64,000 nucleotides of DNA, taken from Spongiactinospora sp. TRM90649 (GTDB lineage Bacteria; Actinomycetota; Actinomycetes; Streptosporangiales; Streptosporangiaceae). The notes below the pieces were generated by a model. That model was not told where the DNA came from, did no database searches, and worked only from the letters and a program-made list of their open reading frames with translations. The translations under genes and the position numbers were made by a program. The stretch lies in assembly GCF_029382225.1 (NCBI RefSeq), contig NZ_JARLTC010000021.1:62001-126000 (forward strand). The letters run 5' to 3'. Numbering within the stretch: position 1 is the first letter of the stretch; the number at the start of each line of letters is the position of its first letter. This document shows positions 15,590-24,131 of the stretch, one piece after another.

Positions 15590-16279
15590 TCAGGAGCTGG
15601 GCGTGGGGGTGGCCATCGTGTCCGGGGTGCTCTTCGGCGCGGTCGTCGGGATCGGCTCCTGTGCCGCCGTCTTGTCGGTGCTGTTCGGTCCCTCGCAGGA
15701 GGCGCCGAACTCCGGAGTGGTGGTCGCGCTGTTGCGGTACTTCGAGATGAAGCGCTGGAGCTTGGGGTCTTCCGCGTTGGGCAGCTTGAGCTGGTTGTTC
15801 CACGAGCTGGCCACGACCGGTGAGGGCAGCCCCGGGTAGGGGCTCAGCAGCATGTACTCCTCGGCGGCGAGCTGCTTGAGCTTGTCCACCTGCGCCTTGG
15901 CCAGGTCGGGGCGGTAGGTGATCCACACCGCGCCGTGCTCCATCGAGTGGACGGCGTGCTCGCTGTTGATCGGCTCGTCGTAGACGCCGCAACGCTGCCA
16001 GATGGAGTTGTGCTCCCCGCCCATCGGCGGGGTCTCCTTGTAACTGATCTTCGTTTCCTTGTGCTGGCTGGCGGGGTAGCTCGCGGTGGCCACCTCTGAC
16101 AGCGACGTCAGCGATCTCTCGCGGATCAGGTAAAAGGCGACGGCGCCGACGAGCACGATGATGACGAGACCGCCGGCGCCCCACATGAGCATGGCGGTGC
16201 GACGTTCCTTGCGCTTTTGCTCGGCACGCATCCGCGCGAGATGCTCACGCCTCGCCTGCGATTTCTCCTTCGACGACAT
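15590..16279 (-). CDS. DUF3105 membrane-anchored protein
   Basis: A 229-residue protein with a basic cytoplasmic N-terminus (MSSKEKSQARREHLARMRAE), one transmembrane helix (about 32-52) and an extracytoplasmic DUF3105 domain. That domain has PPMGGEHNSIWQRCGVY, NSEHAVHSMEHGAVWITY and LLSPYPGLPSPVV. The conserved His and Met residues suggest metal binding, but no activity is established for the family. GGAGG precedes the ATG. It is divergent from the DUF305 gene at 16404; DUF3105 and DUF305 genes are frequent neighbours, consistent with joint envelope metal handling (inference). Confidence 0.9.
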   Translation of the reverse strand: MSSKEKSQARREHLARMRAEQKRKERRTAMLMWGAGGLVIIVLVGAVAFYLIRERSLTSLSEVATASYPASQHKETKISYKETPPMGGEHNSIWQRCGVYDEPINSEHAVHSMEHGAVWITYRPDLAKAQVDKLKQLAAEEYMLLSPYPGLPSPVVASSWNNQLKLPNAEDPKLQRFISKYRNSATTTPEFGASCEGPNSTDKTAAQEPIPTTAPKSTPDTMATPTPSS

Positions 16280-16403
16280 CGTTCCTCCATCGGCGGGCCC
16301 AAGTAGGGGTCACCTTATTCGTAACTTATGTATGTGGAGGATAAAGGTGCCTTGCGCCTGCTTCACGCCGCTTACCGGAGATCGCGGGTACTCTGGGCGC
16401 ACG

Positions 16404-17072
16404 ATGGACGTCCCTGTTGAAACCCCAGCCAGGCCCAGGCGCCGCACGCTGATCGTCACCGTCTGCGTCGTGGTGGCCGCCGCCGTCGCCGCCCTGCTCT
16501 TCGCCGGCCGCTACGGCACTCCCTCCGACGCCTCGCCGGAGGCGGGCTTCGCCAGGGACATGGCGTTCCACCACGCCCAGGCCGTCGAGATGGCCTTCGC
16601 CGCCCGCGACGCGACCAAGGACGAACGGCTCCGCTCGCTGACCAGTGACATCATCATCACGCAGACCGCACAGCGCGGCATGTTCATGGCCTGGCTTCAG
16701 CAGTGGGGGCTGAACCAGGCGGGCGAGCGCCCGCGGATGGCGTGGATGGCCGGGCACGGCGGGCACGCGGCCGGTGCTCCGGGGACGGCCGGGGCCTCCG
16801 GCACGGCGATGCCGGGCATGGCGTCCGCCGCCGAGCTGGAACGGCTGCGACAGGCCACCGGCAAGGACTCCGAGATCCTGTTCCTGCAGTTGATGATCCG
16901 ACACCATGAGGGGGGCGTGCAGATGGCCGACGGGCTGCTGCGCCTGTCCGACCGCGAGGAGGTCGCCACCATGGCCAGGAACATCACCCAGGGTCAGAGC
17001 GGCGAGATCAAGCTGATGACCGACATGCTCCGTGAGCGCGGCGCGACGCCGCTGCCGACGATCCTCGACTGA
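16404..17072 (+). CDS. DUF305 exported four-helix protein
   Basis: A 222-residue protein with an N-terminal membrane anchor or signal (residues 17-40) and a DUF305 ferritin-like domain. It has the paired motifs DMAFHHAQAVEMA and MIRHHEGGVQMA, which supply His/Met/Glu ligands. A Gly/Ala/Met/His-rich loop (about 115-140) separates the two halves. DUF305 proteins are associated with copper-rich settings, but a defined reaction is lacking. The ATG at 16404 has no good ribosome binding site. It is transcribed away from the DUF3105 gene across about 125 bp. Confidence 0.9.
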   Translation: MDVPVETPARPRRRTLIVTVCVVVAAAVAALLFAGRYGTPSDASPEAGFARDMAFHHAQAVEMAFAARDATKDERLRSLTSDIIITQTAQRGMFMAWLQQWGLNQAGERPRMAWMAGHGGHAAGAPGTAGASGTAMPGMASAAELERLRQATGKDSEILFLQLMIRHHEGGVQMADGLLRLSDREEVATMARNITQGQSGEIKLMTDMLRERGATPLPTILD

Positions 17073-17135
17073 CGTCCCGATTCCAGGGCGAACCACTCCC
17101 CCTCCACCCCCACAGCCGCGAAGGACGGAGAGACA

Positions 17136-17432
17136 GTGAACGACGAGCCGGAGAGCCATCTTGAGGTGAGCATCTCGGCCGAGGTCGAAGCGGGAATGTA
17201 CGCGAACTTCGCATCGGTCTGGCACACCCGCGATGGTTTCGTCCTCGACTTCGCCGTGATCACGAGGCCACCGCAGCTCACCGGCGACCCGCAGTCGGGA
17301 CAACGCATCCTGAGCGTGCCGACCCGCATCGTCAGCCGCATCCGGCTCCCTCCCAGCCAGGTCTTCGAGCTGATGAAGGCGCTGGAGCAGCAGCTCACCG
17401 CCTATGAGAAGGAAACCGGCCACAAGGTGTGA
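17136..17432 (+). CDS. DUF3467 protein
   Basis: A 98-residue soluble protein matching the DUF3467 pattern: a beta-strand-rich core with YANFASVWHTRDGFVLDFA, then RIVSRIRLPPSQVFELMKAL. Members are widespread and uncharacterised. The GTG start has GGAGA upstream. It follows the DUF305 gene after 63 bp on the same strand. Its stop codon lies in a run of three 9-bp direct repeats that leads to the next gene. Confidence 0.88.
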   Translation: MNDEPESHLEVSISAEVEAGMYANFASVWHTRDGFVLDFAVITRPPQLTGDPQSGQRILSVPTRIVSRIRLPPSQVFELMKALEQQLTAYEKETGHKV

Positions 17433-17455
17433 AAGGCGTGAAAGGCGTGAAAGGT
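17429..17455. repeat. three tandem 9-bp units
   Basis: GTGAAAGGC, GTGAAAGGC and GTGAAAGGT lie in direct succession across the stop of the DUF3467 gene. Each unit contains a purine-rich AAAGG, resembling reiterated ribosome binding sites. A slippage-prone array. Confidence 0.75.
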
Positions 17456-17502
17456 ATGAGCGATCCGGGATGTCCGGGCGCTCTGTGGGGGGAGGCGCAC
17501 GA

Positions 17503-18915
17503 GTGCGGGCCGACGGTTTCGACGCGGTGGTGGTCGGTTCCGGCCCCAACGGGCTGACCGGCGCGCTGACGCTGGCCTCGGCCGGGCGGCGGGTCCTGCT
17601 CGTCGAGGGCGCCGAGCGGTTCGGCGGCGGGCTGCGCACCGAGGAGCTGACGCTGCCGGGCTACGCGCACGACGTGTGCGCCTCGGTGCTCGCCGTCACG
17701 CTGGCCTCTCCCGCGTTCCGGGAGCTGGATCTCAAGATCGACTTCGCGCATCCGGATATCCCGGGCGCGCACCCGCTCGACGACGGGCCGGCCGTCCTGG
17801 TGCACCGCGATCCGGCCCGCACGGCCGCCGGGCTGGGCCGCGACGGCATCGCCTGGCTGGAGACCGTCGGCGCGGCCGTGCGGGCCGGGACGCCGCTGAT
17901 CGACACGCTGCTCGCGCCGCTCGGGGTGCCCGGGGCGCCGCTGGCGGCGGCCAGGTTCGGCGCGCTCGGCCTGCTGCCCGCCACGGCGCTGGCCCGCACG
18001 GTGTTCCGCGGCGAGCGGGCGCGAGCGGTTCTGGCGGGCATGTCCGCGCATTCCATGCTCGACCTGGGTGCCGCGCTCTCCGCCGGATACGGCCTGACGC
18101 TGGCCACGCTCGCCCACCTGGTGGGCTGGCCGGTGGCGCGAGGCGGCTCCCAGACCGTCGCCGACGCCATGGTGGCCAGGCTGCGCGAGCTCGGCGGCGA
18201 GGCCGTCAGCGGCCAATGGGTCGGCGATCTCGCCGAACTGCCCGCCGCGCGCACCGTGCTGCTCGACGTCACCCCCCGCCAGTTCCTGCGGATGGCCGGG
18301 CACCGGCTGCCGCCCGGCTACCGGCGCGGCCTGGCGCGCTTCCGCTACGGCCCCGGGGTGTTCAAGCTCGACTGGGCGCTGTCGGGCCCGGTGCCCTGGC
18401 GCGATCCTGCCGTGGCCCGCGCGGGCACCGTCCATCTCGGCGGCACGTTCGCCGAGATCGCGCTCAGCGAGGCCGAGGTGACGGCCGGGCGGCATCCCCG
18501 GCGGCCCTATGTGCTGCTGGTGCAGCCGTGCGCGGCCGATCCGTCCCGCGCCCCCGAGGGCCGGCACACCCTCTGGGCCTACTGCCATGTGCCGAACGGC
18601 TCCACCGTGGACATGACCGAGGCGATCGAGGCGCAGATCGAGCGGTTCGCGCCCGGTTTCCGCGACCTGGTGCTGGCGCGCGCCGCCAGGGGCCCGGCCG
18701 AGCTGGAGCGGCGCAACCCCAATCTGGTCGGTGGCGACATCGGCGGCGGGCTGGCCAGCCTGTGGCAGTTCGCCTGCCGTCCCGTGCTCTCCCCCCGCCC
18801 GTGGTGCACCCCGCTGCGGGGCGTCTACCTGTGCTCCTCCAGCACGCCGCCGGGCGGCGGCGCGCACGGCATGGGCGGACGGCAGGCCGCCCGCCTCGCG
18901 CTGCGGGAGCCCTGA
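17503..18915 (+). CDS. FAD-dependent phytoene-desaturase-like oxidoreductase
   Basis: A 470-residue flavoprotein. The dinucleotide fold is near the N-terminus (VVVGSGPNGLTGALTLASAG), with GGGLRTEELTLPGYAHDVCA typical of the phytoene dehydrogenase/CrtI-like family. A C-terminal flavin-binding segment (PLRGVYLCSSSTPPGGGAHG) closes the fold. The GTG at 17503 is chosen because GGAGG lies 7 bases upstream; ATG at 17470 is the alternative. No other carotenoid genes are nearby, so a carotenoid role is unproven. It converges with the threonine aldolase gene after 5 bp. Confidence 0.88.
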   Translation: MRADGFDAVVVGSGPNGLTGALTLASAGRRVLLVEGAERFGGGLRTEELTLPGYAHDVCASVLAVTLASPAFRELDLKIDFAHPDIPGAHPLDDGPAVLVHRDPARTAAGLGRDGIAWLETVGAAVRAGTPLIDTLLAPLGVPGAPLAAARFGALGLLPATALARTVFRGERARAVLAGMSAHSMLDLGAALSAGYGLTLATLAHLVGWPVARGGSQTVADAMVARLRELGGEAVSGQWVGDLAELPAARTVLLDVTPRQFLRMAGHRLPPGYRRGLARFRYGPGVFKLDWALSGPVPWRDPAVARAGTVHLGGTFAEIALSEAEVTAGRHPRRPYVLLVQPCAADPSRAPEGRHTLWAYCHVPNGSTVDMTEAIEAQIERFAPGFRDLVLARAARGPAELERRNPNLVGGDIGGGLASLWQFACRPVLSPRPWCTPLRGVYLCSSSTPPGGGAHGMGGRQAARLALREP

Positions 18916-18920
18916 CCCGC

Positions 18921-19982
18921 CTACCCGGTGCCGCCCATCTCCTCGGCGACGGCCGCCGCGAAGGCGTCCACGTCGTCTTCCGTGGTGTCGAACGCGCACA
19001 TCCAGCGGACCTCGCCCGCCGGTTCGTCCCAGACGTAGAAGGGGAACCGCTTGCTCAGCCGGGCCGACGCCGCCGGCGGGAGCACCGCGAAGACCACGTT
19101 GGCCTCGACCGGCCGCGTGACGCGGACGCCGGGCACGTCGGCCACCGCCCGGCCCAGCCGCGCCGCCATCGCGTTGGCCCGCCGGGCGTTGCGCAGCCAC
19201 AGGTCGCCGCCGAGCAGCGCCTCGAACTGGGCGGCCACGAACCGCGACTTGGAGGCGAGCTGCATGGCCGTCTTGCGGACGTACTCCACGCCGCGCGCGG
19301 CCCCGGGGTCGAGCACCACGACGGCCTCGCCGTACAGCAGGCCGGACTTGGTGCCGCCGAAGGAGAGCACGTCCACGCCCGCGTCGGTGCTCAGCGCGGC
19401 CAGCGGCACGTCGAGCGCGGCGGCGGCGTTGGCCAGGCGCGCGCCGTCGAGGTGGACGGCCAGCCCGAGCCCGTGGGCGTGCTCGCAGATCGCCCTGGTC
19501 TCCTCCGGGGTGTAGATCGTGCCCAGCTCGGTCGCGTTGGAGATGGACACGACCCTGGGCTGGGCCCGGTGCGGGTCGCCGAACCCGATGGCCCGCCGGT
19601 CGATCAGGTCGGGGGTGAGCCGGCCGTCCGGGGTGGGCACGGTGAGCAGCTTGAGCCCGCCGGTGACCTCGGGAGCCCCGCCCTCGTCGGTGTTGACGTG
19701 GGCGCTCTCCGCGCAGATCACGGCCTCCCAGGGGGCGCACATGGCGCGCAGCCCGACCACGTTGGCGCCGGTGCCGTTGAACACCGGCCAGACCTGCGCG
19801 CCGGCCCCGAAGTGGGCGCGAAACGCCTCGCCCATCGCCTCGGTGTAGACGTCGTCGCCGTAGGCGGGCTGGTGGCCCTCGTTGGCCAGCGCGATCGCCC
19901 GCAGCACCTCCGGGTGGACGCCGGCGTGGTTGTCGCTGGCGAAGCCGCGGGCGGCCGGGTCGTGGCGGCGTGCGAAGGTCAC
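18921..19982 (-). CDS. low-specificity L-threonine aldolase-like PLP enzyme
   Basis: A 353-residue fold-type I PLP enzyme of the beta-eliminating lyase/threonine aldolase family, which cleaves threonine to glycine and acetaldehyde. It has FASDNHAGVHPEV at the start, HVNTDEGGAPE, LHLDGARL-type sequence (AVHLDGARLANAA), and SFGGTKSGLL with the PLP-binding lysine. The GTG start at 19982 overlaps the stop of the upstream SDR gene (GTGA), so the two are translationally coupled. Substrate is inferred from the family. Confidence 0.92.
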   Translation of the reverse strand: MTFARRHDPAARGFASDNHAGVHPEVLRAIALANEGHQPAYGDDVYTEAMGEAFRAHFGAGAQVWPVFNGTGANVVGLRAMCAPWEAVICAESAHVNTDEGGAPEVTGGLKLLTVPTPDGRLTPDLIDRRAIGFGDPHRAQPRVVSISNATELGTIYTPEETRAICEHAHGLGLAVHLDGARLANAAAALDVPLAALSTDAGVDVLSFGGTKSGLLYGEAVVVLDPGAARGVEYVRKTAMQLASKSRFVAAQFEALLGGDLWLRNARRANAMAARLGRAVADVPGVRVTRPVEANVVFAVLPPAASARLSKRFPFYVWDEPAGEVRWMCAFDTTEDDVDAFAAAVAEEMGGTG

Positions 19983-20650
19983 TTGGAGAGGTCCAGGCGG
20001 CGGCCGTTGACCTCCTTGACGGGGGCCTCCCACAGGCCCGCGACCATCTCCGCAAGGTCCTCGACGTCGGTGAAGCCGGGGAAGGTGGCCTCGGGGTTCT
20101 CGGCGCGCATGGCGTCGTGAACGATGGCGTTGACCACGAGGATGGTGGCTGCGGCGCCGGTGCCCTCGTAGGCGTCGGCCATGGCGAGCGTCCATGCCTC
20201 GGCGGCGGCCTTGGCCGCGGCGTAGGCGGCGCTGCCTTGGGTGGGCGCCTGGGCGACCTTCGCCGAGACGATCACGAACCGGCCGTTGTCGCTGCGGGAC
20301 AGCAGCGGGTCGAAGGCCAGGGAGACGTGCTGGAGCGTGCGGATCAGCAGGTCGTGCAGCACCTCCCAGTCTTCGAGCGAGGCCTCGCCGAAGGTCTTGG
20401 CGCCGCGCCAGCCGCCGACCAGGTGCACGACGCCGTCCACCCGGCCGTACTCGGCGGCGACCTGGCGGGCGAGGTCGCCCACCGCGTGCGGCTCCAGCAG
20501 GTCGACGGTGACCTGCTGGACGCCCGCGACCTCGGGATGCGGGCGGTGGTCCACCGCCACGACCGTGTCCCCCTCGGCGGACAGGCGGCGCACGACGGCC
20601 TGTCCCGCCGGACCTCCCGCCCCCGTGACGACGACCACCTTCGCGCTCAT
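19979..20650 (-). CDS. short-chain dehydrogenase/reductase
   Basis: A 223-residue Rossmann-fold enzyme with the cofactor loop VTGAGGPAGQAVV, an NNAG-equivalent HLVGGW region and the catalytic YAAAK preceded by an active-site serine region (FVIVSAKVAQ). It is slightly shorter than classical SDRs (about 250). It is the first gene of a two-gene unit with the threonine aldolase-like gene, to which it is coupled by a 4-base overlap. The substrate cannot be told from sequence. Confidence 0.9.
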   Translation of the reverse strand: MSAKVVVVTGAGGPAGQAVVRRLSAEGDTVVAVDHRPHPEVAGVQQVTVDLLEPHAVGDLARQVAAEYGRVDGVVHLVGGWRGAKTFGEASLEDWEVLHDLLIRTLQHVSLAFDPLLSRSDNGRFVIVSAKVAQAPTQGSAAYAAAKAAAEAWTLAMADAYEGTGAAATILVVNAIVHDAMRAENPEATFPGFTDVEDLAEMVAGLWEAPVKEVNGRRLDLSK

Positions 20651-20973
20651 CAGCGGATCCCCTCCGTGGATTCGACGACGTGACAGAGCTTACGGCGCGA
20701 TGCCCCTCGGAACAGGCGCAACCGGACTTCGTCCGCGAGCCGCGGCCCCGGTGACGACGCGCGTCCTCCGGAATTCCACACCGCCGGGCGATCGGGTTCC
20801 ACGTAATCCGGCACGCCGGACGGCCCGAATTCCCCCGCGCGACGGACGGCCGGTCCCCCGTACGGCGGACGCCCCGGGAACATTCCGGCAGGTAGCGTCC
20901 GAGCCCGGACGGTACGGCGGCCACATCGGTCACGGCCGGACCGTGGAAACGAACGCGACCATGGGGGGCCGCC
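20651..20973. other. intergenic region between divergent SDR and membrane-protein genes
   Basis: About 320 bases with no credible gene on either strand. It must hold two divergent promoters, but no pair of boxes is convincing. It contains several GC-rich CCGGACGG-type half repeats (around 20820-20920) without a clear hairpin. Confidence 0.5.
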
Positions 20974-21696
20974 ATGCTCAATGACTCGACCAGGTTCAGG
21001 CGCGTCTCCAGCGGAGTGCTGCTGATCGTCGCCCCGCTGCTGCAGGCGGCGGCCGTCGTCGTGGACCCCGGCACCTGGGGCGACGACCGGGAGGCCGTCA
21101 GCTTCGGCGACAACCCGGCGCTGGCCCAGCTCCAGTCGGTGCTCTACCACTGGAGCTGGATTCTGACCGCGATCGCCGCCTTCGGGCTGATGCACTTGAC
21201 CCGCCGCCGGGCCGTGGTGTTCGGCAACATCGCCGGGACCATGACCGTCGTCGGATACATCAGCATGTCGGCGCTGCTGCTCACCGACCCGGTGTCGTGG
21301 TGGTTCGGCGCGCGCTACCCGGCCGAGGAGGCCGAGCGCCTCACCAACGAGGTGCTCGACCTGCCCGGTGTGACCTTCGGTTTCACCATTCCGTGGCTGT
21401 GGCTCGGCTTCATCGGGCTGCCGCTGCTGACGGTCGCCGTGTGGCGGGCGGGAGCGGTGCACTGGTGGGTGCCCACCGTGGTGATCGCCGGGCTGGGCGG
21501 CTCGATGCTGGTGCCCTACGGGCCGCTGACCATCCCGTTCTGGGTGGCGCCCGCCGTGGCGCTGGGCGCCGTCGGGGTGCGGATCCTGCGGATGACGGCC
21601 GAGGAGTGGGCGGCGGGCTATCCGGTGGCGCTGCGCGACCCGGCGACCCCGGTGGACCCGGTGGCCGAGCCGGGGCGCACGACCCCGGCCTCGTAG
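20974..21696 (+). CDS. six-helix membrane protein of unknown function
   Basis: A 240-residue protein with six predicted transmembrane helices (starting near residues 11, 46, 73, 126, 155 and 180) and a short acidic/Pro-rich tail. WSWILTAIAAFGLMHL and PWLWLGFIGLPLL stand out. GGGGGG lies upstream of the ATG. Its last 79 bases overlap the 3' end of the convergent response-regulator gene. No characterised family was recognised; the topology resembles the uncharacterised DUF4386-like group. Function is unknown. Confidence 0.75.
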   Translation: MLNDSTRFRRVSSGVLLIVAPLLQAAAVVVDPGTWGDDREAVSFGDNPALAQLQSVLYHWSWILTAIAAFGLMHLTRRRAVVFGNIAGTMTVVGYISMSALLLTDPVSWWFGARYPAEEAERLTNEVLDLPGVTFGFTIPWLWLGFIGLPLLTVAVWRAGAVHWWVPTVVIAGLGGSMLVPYGPLTIPFWVAPAVALGAVGVRILRMTAEEWAAGYPVALRDPATPVDPVAEPGRTTPAS

Positions 21697-22328
21697 GCGA
21701 AGACCACCGCCTGGGCGCGGTCGCGCAGGTGCAGCTTCATCAGCACCCGCGCGACATGCGTCTTCACGGTGGCCTCTCCCACGAACAGCTCTCCGGCGAT
21801 CTCGGCGTTGCTGCGGCCCCTGGCGAGCAGGCGCAGCACCTCCAGCTCGCGCGGGGTCAGCTCGGCCAGGCGCGGCGGCGGGACCGGGTCGTGACGGCCG
21901 GCGAAGGAGGCGATCACCCGGGTGGTGATGGCGGGGTCGAGCAGCGCCTCGCCCGCGGCGACCACCCGGACGCCCTCGACGAGCTGTTCGGGCGGGGAGA
22001 CCTTCAGCAGGAAGCCGCTGACCCCGGCGCGCAGCGCGGCGTAGAGGTTCTCGTCGGTGTCGAAGGTGGTGAGCACGACCACCTTGGGCGGGTTGGGGCG
22101 GGAGAGCAGTTCCGTGGTCGCGGCCAGGCCGTCCATGCGGGGCATCTGCAGGTCCATGAGCACGATGTCGGGTTCGGTACGGCGGGCGACGGCCACCGCG
22201 TCCACGCCGTCGGCCGCCTCCCCGACCACCCGCATGTCCTCTTCGGATTCGAGCACCATGCGCAGACCGGCGCGGACCATCGCCTGATCGTCTGCGATCA
22301 TGATGCGGATCGGGGGCTTCGTACCCAT
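21618..22328 (-). CDS. NarL/FixJ-type response regulator
   Basis: A 236-residue two-domain regulator. The receiver domain has the acidic pair D13/D14, phospho-acceptor D59 (IVLMDLQMP) and K109. A LuxR-type helix-turn-helix follows at about 165-215 (LTPRELEVLRLLARGRSNAEIA, ATVKTHVARVL). The ATG at 22328 has GGAGG 7 bases upstream. No histidine kinase gene is adjacent, so it is an orphan here. The extreme C-terminus is encoded antisense to the end of the membrane-protein gene at 20974 (79 bp overlap). Targets are unknown. Confidence 0.93.
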   Translation of the reverse strand: MGTKPPIRIMIADDQAMVRAGLRMVLESEEDMRVVGEAADGVDAVAVARRTEPDIVLMDLQMPRMDGLAATTELLSRPNPPKVVVLTTFDTDENLYAALRAGVSGFLLKVSPPEQLVEGVRVVAAGEALLDPAITTRVIASFAGRHDPVPPPRLAELTPRELEVLRLLARGRSNAEIAGELFVGEATVKTHVARVLMKLHLRDRAQAVVFAYEAGVVRPGSATGSTGVAGSRSATG

Positions 22329-22446
22329 CCCTGCACCTCCAGGAGCACGTCTTCCGGAGCCTAAACCCGCACAGGCCCCCTTGCATACCGGACAAATCAC
22401 CCAGCCAACCGGCTTGCAAGTGAGCCCCAAGTGTGAAGGCCGGTGT

Positions 22447-22471
22447 GACGGCCCGTCCGGCCCGGGCCGTC
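22447..22471 (-). terminator. hairpin after the kinase operon
   Basis: GACGGCCC (22447-22454) pairs with GGGCCGTC (22464-22471), loop of 9, directly after the kinase stop at 22473. Confidence 0.5.
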
Positions 22472-22472
22472 C

Positions 22473-24131
22473 TCAGCCGGGCAGCAGATCCACGCTCCCG
22501 GCGATCCGCTGCGCGACCGTGTCCTGGCAGGTGTTCGGGGCGCAGAAGTACACCAGCAACGCAGCGGCCCCCTGACGGTCGATCGCGTAGCCGACGAAGT
22601 CCAGCCGTCCGCCGCCCTGGGGGTCGGCGAGAGCGCCCTCGATGCGCACGGCGGGACGCCCGCCGACCGACACCTGCACCACGCCCGAGGTGATGCTCAC
22701 GCCGCCGGGCATCGACGACTGGAGGGTCTCCTGGAGCTCCTGGGCCTGGGCGTTCGGGTCGAGGGTGTCCAGAACCTGCACGTACAGGCCGGTCGCGGTG
22801 GCGGGGTCGGCGCGCAGCAGCCGGTTGGTCTCGGTCCAGTCCGCGCTGACCGGGGTGACGAACAGCCGCTCGAACTCCGTCCCGTGCGGCGAGGCGACGG
22901 TGAACAGGTCTGCGTGCGTCTTGGTGGTCCAGTCCTGAGGGTAGTCGAAGCGCAGCGGAGCCGCCTTCGACCCGTCGTACCTGGCCCATTCGATCTCGCC
23001 TGTGCCGCGCAGCATGATGGACAGCACCGCGGCCGCGGCCACGATCACCGCGACGGCCGCCGAGGCCCCGATCAGGATGCCCTTGCGCCCGCCGCGCGCC
23101 TTGGGCGGCGCGGCGACCGGGACGGTGGGGGTTCCGGCCGATGGTCCGGTGACCGGCGAGCCCGGCCACGACTGCGGCACGGGGTCGGCCGCCACGGGAG
23201 CGCCAATGGGTGACGCCGTGGGCGGCGCTACGGGGGGTGCGACCGGCGACCCGACGGGCATCGAGAAGGTGCCGGTGCTCCTGCCGCCGATCGCGTCGCG
23301 CAGTTCGGCGACGAACTCCCCGCAGCTCGCGAAGCGCTGGTCGGGCGACTTGGCGAGGGCCCGCGCCATCACGCCGTCCACTTCCAGCGGCAGTTCCGGG
23401 CGCAGCGAGCTGAGCGGGGCCGGGGCCTCGGCCAGGTGCGCCCACAGCAGCGCGATGTCGTTGTCCCGCTGGAACGGCAGGCGCCCGGCCATCGCCTCGT
23501 AGACCACGCAGGCCAGCGCGTACTGGTCGCAGCGGCCGTCGATAGTGTCCTTGTTGATCTGCTCGGGCGCCATGTAGCGGGGGGTGCCGATGAACTGATC
23601 GGTCTGGGTCAGCCCGGAGATCGACGTGCGGTGCTTGGTGATGCCGAAGTCGGTGAGGTAGACGTGCTCGGCGTTCGTTCCCCCGGCGACCAGGATGTTG
23701 GCGGGCTTGATGTCGCGGTGGATCAGGTCGTGCGCGTGCGCGGTGTCCAGCGCGGCGGCCACCTGCGCGAAGATCCGGTTGACCTGGCTGATCTCCAGCG
23801 GGCCGCGGTCCATGAAGAGCCGCCGCAGGTCCATGCCGTCCACGTAGCGCATGGCGATGTAGAGCAGTTCGCCGTCCGCGTTGGCCTCGTAGATCGGGAT
23901 GATGTTGGGGTGGTCGATTCCGGCGACGGTGCGTGACTCCAGCACGAAGCGCTGGCGGAACCGGTCGTCGGTGCTCAGCACCGGGTGCAGGATCTTCAGG
24001 GCCACGCGGCGGCTGAGCCGGGGGTCGGTGGCGAGGTAGACCACGGCCATGCCGCCCTTGCCGATGATCTCCTCGACCTGGTAGCCGGCCACCTCCTGGC
24101 CGATCAGGGAGCGCTCGTTCACCGGCATCAC
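22473..24131 (-). CDS. membrane Ser/Thr protein kinase (PknB-like) with extracytoplasmic domain
   Basis: A 552-residue protein. The kinase domain (about 15-275) is complete: IGKGGMAVVY glycine loop, K46, HRD at 138-140, DFG at 161-163 and YMAPEQ. A Pro/Ala-rich linker, one transmembrane helix (about 350-375) and an extracytoplasmic domain of about 175 residues follow. It phosphorylates proteins in the cytoplasm and may sense something outside through the C-terminal domain, which lacks PASTA repeats. It overlaps the upstream protease-like gene: GTG at 24131 overlaps that stop by 4 bases, and ATG at 24128 is an alternative. The pair is therefore expressed together. Confidence 0.95.
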   Translation of the reverse strand: MMPVNERSLIGQEVAGYQVEEIIGKGGMAVVYLATDPRLSRRVALKILHPVLSTDDRFRQRFVLESRTVAGIDHPNIIPIYEANADGELLYIAMRYVDGMDLRRLFMDRGPLEISQVNRIFAQVAAALDTAHAHDLIHRDIKPANILVAGGTNAEHVYLTDFGITKHRTSISGLTQTDQFIGTPRYMAPEQINKDTIDGRCDQYALACVVYEAMAGRLPFQRDNDIALLWAHLAEAPAPLSSLRPELPLEVDGVMARALAKSPDQRFASCGEFVAELRDAIGGRSTGTFSMPVGSPVAPPVAPPTASPIGAPVAADPVPQSWPGSPVTGPSAGTPTVPVAAPPKARGGRKGILIGASAAVAVIVAAAAVLSIMLRGTGEIEWARYDGSKAAPLRFDYPQDWTTKTHADLFTVASPHGTEFERLFVTPVSADWTETNRLLRADPATATGLYVQVLDTLDPNAQAQELQETLQSSMPGGVSITSGVVQVSVGGRPAVRIEGALADPQGGGRLDFVGYAIDRQGAAALLVYFCAPNTCQDTVAQRIAGSVDLLPG

